The notes below the pieces were generated by a model that worked only from the letters and a program-made list of their open reading frames with translations, was not told the DNA's origin and did not search any database. From the NCBI GenBank assembly GCA_009193035.1, contig SWDT01000232.1, positions 62,001 to 126,000 of the forward strand: a DNA stretch of 64,000 bases, read 5' to 3'. The position numbers and the translations under genes were made by a program. Each line of letters begins with the position of its first letter. Position 1 is the first letter of the stretch. The DNA is from Halicephalobus mephisto (taxonomy: Eukaryota; Nematoda; Chromadorea; Rhabditida; Panagrolaimidae). Positions 57,950-64,000 of the stretch are shown here, piece by piece.

Positions 57950-58440
57950 TTGGAAATAAATATTTTCGATCAATCGTTTTAAGACCGAATTAAAGCGAAT
58001 CAGTGCCTTGCTGAAAATTCCTTCCTCCGAAACTGATAAGAATTTCCTTGCGCATATTTCCTTCCACGAAAAATGAAACTTTTGGTACTATAAAAAATTA
58101 ATTTTTGGATTAAATTTTTTAAAATTAATTGTTTTGGGACTAAATTAAAGTGGATCAGAACTTTACTAAGATATTTTTTTATTTTCGGACAGTTATTCCT
58201 TCAAAAATGATAAAAATTGATTTGTATATATTTCCTCCGACGAAAAATGAAACTTTTAGTACTATAAAAAATTAATTTTTGGAATAAATATTTCTTTAAT
58301 TAGTCGTTTTGAAATTGAATTAAAGTGGATCACAACTTTACTAAGAAATTCTTCCATTTTCGGACAGTTATTCCTCCAAAATTGATAAAAATTGTCTTGC
58401 ACATATTTCCTCCGACGAAAAATGAAACTTTTGGTACTAT
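57950..58440. repeat. Three copies of a unit of about 180 bp (TTTCCTCCGACGAAAAATGA)
   Basis: Each copy has TTATTCCTCCAAAATTGATA, CACATATTTCCTCCGACGAA and AACTTTTGGTACTAT in order. A GC-rich island (58445-58560) follows directly. Confidence 0.7.
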
Positions 58441-58784
58441 TTATGTCTAAAGTACCCCGTGCGCAAGCTGATGCATCGGCTCCCTCTGCCGATTCGCTTC
58501 CATCAGTGAATTTGGCTTATTTGCATATTCCGCTCTGCCGCGCATTTGGTCGTATTTCCTAAACCGTTATTTCTGAATTTAATTTTTTAAATTTTTGTCC
58601 TTAGTTGAGGCTTGTAAAATGTTCAACATCAAAGTCAAATTTTTGTACGATAACTAAATTATTTGGCAGAATTTTGTAAACAAACTAATTTTGATTTTTA
58701 TATCGACCGATTTGCTTAAACATTGCGAGCAAAGTGCAGATTTTGAGTCTGAAGTTGATCTTAATGTTGATATTGATTCGTCTT

Positions 58785-59060
58785 TCTAAACGTTACGAGC
58801 AAGCTGCAGATTTTACTTCGATTTTAAGACCGATTTTGACTTTGATGTCAACATAACCTCCTAAATATTGCAAGCAAAGTGCGGATTTTACTTCGATTTT
58901 AAGACCGATTTTGACTTTGATGTCGACATAACTTCCTAAATGTTGCGAGCAAAGTGCGGATTTTACTTCGATTTTAAGACTTTGACTTTGATGTCGACAT
59001 AACCTCCTAAATATTGCGAGCAGACTGCAGATTTCACCTTTTAAGGTCCACCTCTTTGTA
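58785..59060. repeat. Four copies of a unit of about 70-76 bp (GCAGATTTTACTTCGATTTT)
   Basis: Units contain TTGCGAGCAAAGTGCGGATT, TTTAAGACCGATTTTGACTT and GATGTCGACATAACCTCCTA. The 279-nt minus-strand frame here is the repeat translated in register; it has no start context or splice sites. Confidence 0.8.
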
Positions 59061-59379
59061 GACTTTGACATTAAGAGAATTTAAAAAATGTTTGATTTCC
59101 GTTATTTTACTTACCTTGAGGATCAGATTTCCCTCCCTTAGTTTTGAACTTTGAAAGGATAAACAAGGTCCCAATCAATTCCAAAAAACAAAGGTCAATC
59201 GTCTGTCGTCGAGGAAGACAGATGGAACAGATGAAAAAGTTCATTTATTCTGGATTAATGACCTCGTGTCCTTGCTACGATTCATCAAATTTGTTCAGTC
59301 CACTAACGTTTGGTGTTTTCAAAAAACGAAAATTCCAGGTTAAAAATCAATTTTAAAATTCAAAAATTTCAAATAACAT

Positions 59380-59965
59380 CAGTTTGGTGTTTTATGCATG
59401 AATGCCAAATTCGAGAATTGTGGACATTCTGCCAAAAATCCCGAGATTTTTTAAAAAGTTGAAAAATAACAGTTTTGACATAATGTCGCAGATTTCTAAA
59501 ATATTTTAATTTTTGGCAATCTGTCCCTCAATGCCAAAATCATTATTTTCTTTTTTGGCATTGTATCACTTAATGCCAAAATTATTATTTTTTTCTGGCA
59601 ATGTGTAACTTAATGCCAAAATTATTATTTTCTTTTTTGGCAATGTGTCCCTCAATGCCAAAACGATTATTTTTCAACTTCATCAATTTTTCGTCTTTTG
59701 GCGTTCAGTTCCCGAATGCCAGAAAAATAATTTCCTATTTTGGCATTGTGTCACTTAAAGCCAAACAATGATTTTTAATCTCTCATCTTTTTGGCGTTCA
59801 GTTCCCGAATGCCAAAACCATTATTTTCCACTTTGGCAATGTGTCACTTAAAGCCAAATGGTTATTTCCCAAGCTCATCAACTTTTCATTTTTTGGCGAT
59901 CTGTTCCCAGCTGCCAAAACAATAATTCACGACTTTTGCAATATGTCACAGAATGCCAAAATTAT
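59380..59965. repeat. TTTTTGGCATTGTGTCACTT / AATGCCAAAA array
   Basis: About nine degenerate units of 50-75 bp. TTTTTGGCA and TGCCAAAA flank each unit as inverted half-words. The sequence type matches that of 40950-41700, although the loci are 18 kb apart. Confidence 0.75.
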
Positions 59966-60149
59966 TATTTTTGAATTTTTTTCTTAATACAAAAATGATT
60001 TACGTTTATTAATTTTTTTACCTTTATTTATTTTTTGACAATTTAAAAATTTTCCAAAAATTCTTTCATAAAAATCCAAAGTGGTCCCACTAAAAATCCT
60101 CCTCTTGTTCATTTGCCAGTTTTTCCGCTTCATAATTCCGTTTTCTTTG

Positions 60150-60405
60150 TTTAAATTTTTCCAAAAAAAACAGTTAAATTTTGTTTAAATTTTTCCAAAA
60201 AAAAAACAGTTAAATTTTGTTTAAATTTTTCCAAAAAAAAAACAGTCAAATTTTTTAAAAATTTTTCCAAAAAAAACAGTCGAATTTTTTTAAAATTTTT
60301 CCAAAAAAAAACAGTTAAATTTCGTTTAAAATTTTTCCAAAAAAAAACAGTCAAATTTTTTTTTAATTTTTCCAAAAAAAACAGTCAAATTTTGTTTAAA
60401 ATTTA
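60150..60405. repeat. AAATTTTTCCAAAAAAAACAGT tandem
   Basis: Seven units of about 37 bp: AAATTTTTCCAAAAAAA then CAGTTAAATTTTGTTT. The minus-strand frame over it is an artefact. Confidence 0.8.
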
Positions 60406-60839
60406 GGAAAACTGGTGTTCGTTTTTTTGATTTTGAACGTCATTTGTCAAATTTATTTTTCAGTTCTGTGGCATAAGTTCTGATTTTGAGAATTAAATTT
60501 TCGAATTTTTTTAGTTTTAAAAATATATAAAATCCTAAAAAAAAATTAAAAATAATTTTCACAAATTAACTTTGTAAAATAACAAGTGCACTTTTACAGT
60601 AACTTCAGGGATTGTCGTGGCGGGACCTAATTCGGGTCCTACGTCATCCAATCTGGAACATCTTTGAAAAATCCGTCGAAGCGATAAAAACGAATTAGGA
60701 TCGAGCTTCAATTCCGGAGTTTTCGAAGTTGATGTGGACTTTTTTGTTTTTATTTCCAAAAAAAATTTAAAAAATAAAAAATTAATATTATTTTTTATAA
60801 AAAAAGTACAGTTCATATTACGGTAGGTTTTAGAAGTTT

Positions 60840-61100
60840 CATATAGAAAATAATAAATTTCATATATGAACAATTTCTTAATAATAATTTTGATATATGA
60901 AATTTCTTTCTTTTTTGATTTTCATATATGGAAATTATTTATTGAAAATTTCTGATATATGAAATTTCTTTCTTTTTTGATTTTCATATATGGAAATTAT
61001 TTATTGAAGATTTTCGATATATGAAATTTCTTTCTTTTTTGATTTTCATATATGGAAATTATTTATTGAAGATTTTCGATATATGAAAATTTTTTTATAT
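60840..61100. repeat. TTTTCATATATGGAAATTAT tandem, about 62 bp period
   Basis: Four units with two ATATAT-centred near-palindromes each (TTTTCATATATGGAAA and TTCGATATATGAAATTTC). The period and words resemble the array at 11136-11400 in another gene. Confidence 0.75.
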
Positions 61101-62865
61101 GAAACTTTTGGAACATTCCATAGCATGAACTTTGCTTCCTCAACAAAAACTAAAGAACATTAATTTCGCATTTTTACACTTGTCTGTCATTTTGCAATCA
61201 TTTTCGATAAAAAACTTTGCAAATTTCAAACTAAATTCCAAAGTCCCTAGAACCATTTCAAGTTCGGATTTACATGTTAGGACAAAAAGCAAAATTAATA
61301 TAATAATCTTTATTAGCACAATAACAAAGATACAATTTATATATTTCCTCCCACACAAGACGATTGAGAATCCCACTGATAACATACAGTATCCCACGGT
61401 ATCTGATTTCTAAACTATTTCTTCAAATCCTTTTTTTGTTTAGTTTTCTGTTTCAACAGTGATCTAATAATGGATAGAATTATATCGATTAAAAATCAGC
61501 TGTTGGGATGGGAAGTAGAAGTATATTAATAGTCTTTACTGGAAAAGACACAGACAACGATTGTTATAAATCTACAAAATACAACCGAGAATCCCACTCA
61601 TAACATACAGTATCCCATGTTTCCTGATTCCTAAATCATCTCTTCGGATTTCTTTAGTCTAGTTTTCTCTCCTAATAATATATGACCAAAACACAACCCC
61701 ATCTTCCAGATTATCCCCTCTAGCTATAGTTTTGTTGTTTTTTACCCATCTAGCATGAATTGATCGATTACTATGTGTTTGTTGCCGATCGGAATGTAGG
61801 GCTGCCGGAGAATGAGCTGGCAAGCAAACTGCTGAAATTGAGACACCAAGACAAGGTGACTGGCTAAGAACACAATTTGAGAGTCATTTTTGTTTCTTCA
61901 TTAATGAGGGGGTCCGATTCATCAAGGACACAACCAGAAGTTCATTTTTTTCTATTTTTTAAATTTTCGAATTTCAATTTTTTCATTTTAATTTTTTAAT
62001 TTTTTTAAATTTCCGAATTTCAATTTTTCCATTTTTATTTATAAATTTTTTTAAATTTCCGAATTTCAATTTTTTTCATTTTTATTTTTAAATTTTTTTA
62101 AATTTTCGAATTTCAATTTTTTCACTTTTTTAAATTAAAATAATTTAAATTTTCTCATTTTTTAAATTTAAATTTGGATTTTTTCATTTTCGAATTTAAA
62201 TTTCTCAATTTTTATGTTTGTTATCTTTTAACTCGAATTATTTCGAAATTAATCATCGATTTTCAAATTTGAGTTATTTCGAAATTATTTAGAATTTCCG
62301 AATTATTTCGAAATTGGTTCAAATTTTTATTTTTAAATTTAAATTATTTTAAAATAAATTAGAATTTTCGAACATCAACTGCTCGATTTTTAAATTTCCG
62401 AATTATTTCGAAATCGGTTCAAATTTGATTTTTTATTTTTAAATTGGAATTTTCAAACTTGAACCGTTCGATTTGAATTTTTTTATTTTAAATTTTTTTT
62501 TAAATTTAATTTCTTTTAAATTTGAATTTTTTTATTTTAAACTTTTTTAAATTTAATTTTTTTTGTTTTTTTTCGAATTTGAATTTTTAAAATTTAATTT
62601 TTTTATTTTATCAAGATTTGAATCTAGCTGTCTCTCAGTCCATTAATTGCCTTCCTTGACGTTTTTGGTTTCTTTCATTTCCGCCAAAAAGCCGTTTCAA
62701 TCAAAATCTCACGTTTGTTGAAAATTAAAATCAGACAACTGCCATTTTAGCCGTTCATTCCCGGGACGACATCAGGCCAGAATCGATCAGCTTCTCCCGA
62801 CAGCTGTGACGTGATTTTCATCAAATTAAGTTTATTAATGAAATTTTGTAAACTGTAGTACCGCG
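61101..62865 (+). other. Upstream region of kin-32
   Basis: Balanced DNA at 61120-61930 includes a direct duplication of about 90 bp (61350-61425 and 61580-61655; GAATCCCACT.ATAACATACA, CAGTATCCCA). A/T tracts with TTAAATTTYCGAATTTCAAT units follow (61950-62600). A second island (62635-62850) holds GCTGTGACGTGATTTTC with a CRE-like TGACGTGA and lies just before the kin-32 start. AACTGTAG at 62851-62858 could be a trans-splice acceptor. I see no coding exon. Confidence 0.45.
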
Positions 62866-64000
62866 ATGGATCCTTCGATGATTATAAGGGAGATTATCCA
62901 AATCCACTTGGCCGATGGATCTGTGAAAAACGTCAGAATCGATAGTCACACTACTGTCCAGGTTAGTTCGGTAATTTATGACATTTAATTTTCGAGAAAA
63001 GTAACAATCTTCGGTCAGTTTTGTTTTTTTGACAAAGTTGTGCGCGCGAATGTGGACAAACATTCCCTTTCTCTGAAAACCAAGGGACAAACTCAGCGAA
63101 GGTCTTGTCTTCTTCTCGAGAGCCGACGGGGCCGCGTAGCGTAATGGTTAACGCGTCGGTTTTCGGCACCGAAGATTGTAGGTTCGAATCCTGCCGTGGT
63201 CGTAATTTTTTGGATTTTTATTTCCGGACTAAAAAATGATTAAAAATAATTTTTGAATGGAAATTTCTCTGAATTTTATTTTTTTTTCAACTTTCAGAGA
63301 ATAATTGACGTCGTCCTTGAGGGTCTCGGGTTGGACCAATTCAGCACTTGTCATTTCGGTTTGAGACTCGCGCAGACGCCCACCACCCCGGGGGCCTTCA
63401 AGCCCTCGGATTGCTTCTGGCTCCATCCGGCTCTCAAGATGCCCCAAGTGGGGAAGAAATACATCAAAAAATCAAAAACTACCTCAACTCCCCTCAGATT
63501 CGAACTCCGGATCAGGTTTATCCCGAAGGACATCCACGAGATGTACCAGACTGAAATGGCGGCATTTTTGTATTTTTACGAACAATTAACCGGGGATTAC
63601 GTCGATCACGTAGCTTGGAAAATCGAACAAGACCAGGCCATGGAACTGGCAGCTTTGATGTTGAAGAAGAGGTTCCCCAACATTACTGTATCTAATGTCG
63701 AAAAGAAACTGGATTTCAAAACCATCGAAAACGAAGGGGGTTTGTTGAAGTACTTGCCTGAGGCTATGCTGGTCAACGTCAAGGTTGGTTGGGAGTTGAA
63801 AACAGTCAGATACTGTAGTGGGATATTCCATTCGGGACCGATTTTAAAGTTTATTTTAATAAAGGAGCTTGTCTAAAATATATAAGGCTTACATGGCACT
63901 TTCCTAGGACCCCCTCTCCCTGCAAGCCTTACATATTTTAGGCAAGCTCCCTAAATTAAAAAAAGCTGAAATAACCTATAAGGGAGTTTGCCTAAAATAT
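62866..64000 (+). CDS. kin-32: KIN-32, focal adhesion kinase, N-terminal FERM part (runs off the right edge)
   Basis: Exon 1 (62866-62961) reads MDPSMIIREIIQIHLADGSV and ends TTVQ in phase 0. Exon 2 (63298-63783) continues RIIDVVLEGLGLDQFSTCHF and includes GLRLAQTP, FWLHPALKM, RFELRIRFIPKDIHEMY, FLYFYEQLTGDYVD, IEQDQAMELAALMLKKRFP and LPEAMLVNVK, before a GTTGGT donor. The YELRIRxLP and FFYQQVxxDY blocks and the spacing match the F1-F2 lobes of FAK/PYK2 FERM domains. C. elegans has one FAK, KIN-32. The family couples integrin adhesion to tyrosine-kinase signalling, the FERM domain holding the kinase inactive; the kinase and FAT domains would lie beyond this window. Intron 1 carries a tRNA gene on the same strand. 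About 193 codons are visible, and the frame past 63783 is assumed to be intron. Confidence 0.85.
63130..63202 (+). tRNA. tRNA-Arg (anticodon TCG), inside kin-32 intron 1
   Basis: A full cloverleaf of 73 nt. The acceptor GGCCGCG pairs with CGTGGTC (two G-U pairs). D stem GCGT/ACGC has loop AATGGTTA. Anticodon stem TCGGT/ACCGA is perfect, with loop TTTCGGC giving anticodon TCG (decodes CGA). The variable loop is AGATT, and T stem GTAGG/CCTGC has loop TTCGAAT. The discriminator base is G. There is no intron, and a TTTTTT Pol III terminator lies a few bases downstream. Confidence 0.95.
63864..63950. mobile_element. Small fold-back element in kin-32 intron 2
   Basis: Two 29-nt arms (63864-63892 and 63922-63950) are reverse complements with three mismatches (GGAGCTTGTCTAAAATATAT; TATTTTAGGCAAGCTCC). 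A third partial arm (GGAGTTTGCCTAAAATAT) begins near 63983 and is cut by the window edge, so this is probably one of several tandem copies. Confidence 0.7.

Noticed and set aside
58793..59071. 92-aa minus-strand frame with repeated KIGLKIEVKSALC
   Set aside because: In-register translation of a 70-76 bp DNA repeat, without start or splice context.
60151..60375. 74-aa frame with repeated LTVFFLEKF
   Set aside because: Produced by the 37-bp TTTTTCCAAAAAAA repeat.

Overview
The window is nuclear DNA from a nematode, most likely a rhabditid related to Caenorhabditis. The evidence is: coding exons of balanced composition set in very AT-rich, A/T-run-rich introns and intergenic DNA; many 41-52 nt introns with GTAAGT donors and TTTTCAG acceptors; start codons placed a few bases after an acceptor-like TTTCAG, as expected for spliced-leader trans-splicing; and genes whose clearest relatives are worm genes (mep-1, eva-1, kin-32, a secreted C-type lectin). 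All gene models below were joined by hand from reading frames and splice-site phase. Every intron named keeps the frame.

Layout, left to right. (1) 626-709 (-) looks like the first coding exon of a divergent gene that leaves the window on the left. (2) 2592-13010 (+) encodes an MPRIP/outspread-type protein of about 1070 aa with two PH domains and a long C-terminal coiled coil, and has internal alternative first exons. (3) 13986-17403 (-) encodes a secreted C-type lectin with two vWA-like domains. Its first exon is bracketed by two inverted copies of a roughly 218-bp element that carries a tRNA-like fold. (4) 18410-19520 (-) is a dead mariner/Tc1 transposase. (5) 21930-24173 (+) is mep-1 (7 zinc fingers, 717 aa). 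(6) 24845-29842 (+) is an ANKFY1/Rabankyrin-5 orthologue (BTB, ankyrin repeats, FYVE; 1125 aa). (7) 30525-32902 (+) is an ethanolamine phosphotransferase (EPT1/SELENOI family, 399 aa). (8) 32903-42952 is about 10 kb of AT-rich intergenic DNA full of minisatellites. (9) 42953-55099 (+) is eva-1 (two SUEL lectin domains, one TM, 469 aa), spread over 12 kb. Three of its introns carry arrays of short hairpins. (10) 55100-62865 is again intergenic and repeat-rich. (11) 62866-64000 (+) is the 5' end of kin-32 (focal adhesion kinase, FERM part), with a tRNA-Arg(TCG) gene in its first intron; the gene runs off the right edge.

The genes do not form a pathway or a tight operon. The mep-1, ANKFY1-like and EPT1-like genes lie head-to-tail with gaps of about 670-680 bp, which is long for a nematode operon. 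Several proteins share broad themes: actin/Rho and adhesion signalling (MPRIP-like, FAK), axon guidance (EVA-1) and endosome traffic (ANKFY1-like). This looks like ordinary co-location.

The most unusual signals are non-coding: the inverted tRNA-like elements around the lectin's first exon, the hairpin arrays restricted to eva-1 introns, the closely packed alternative exons of the MPRIP-like gene, a frame-changing 28-nt micro-exon, and pervasive phased A/T runs resembling the periodic A/T clusters known from Caenorhabditis.
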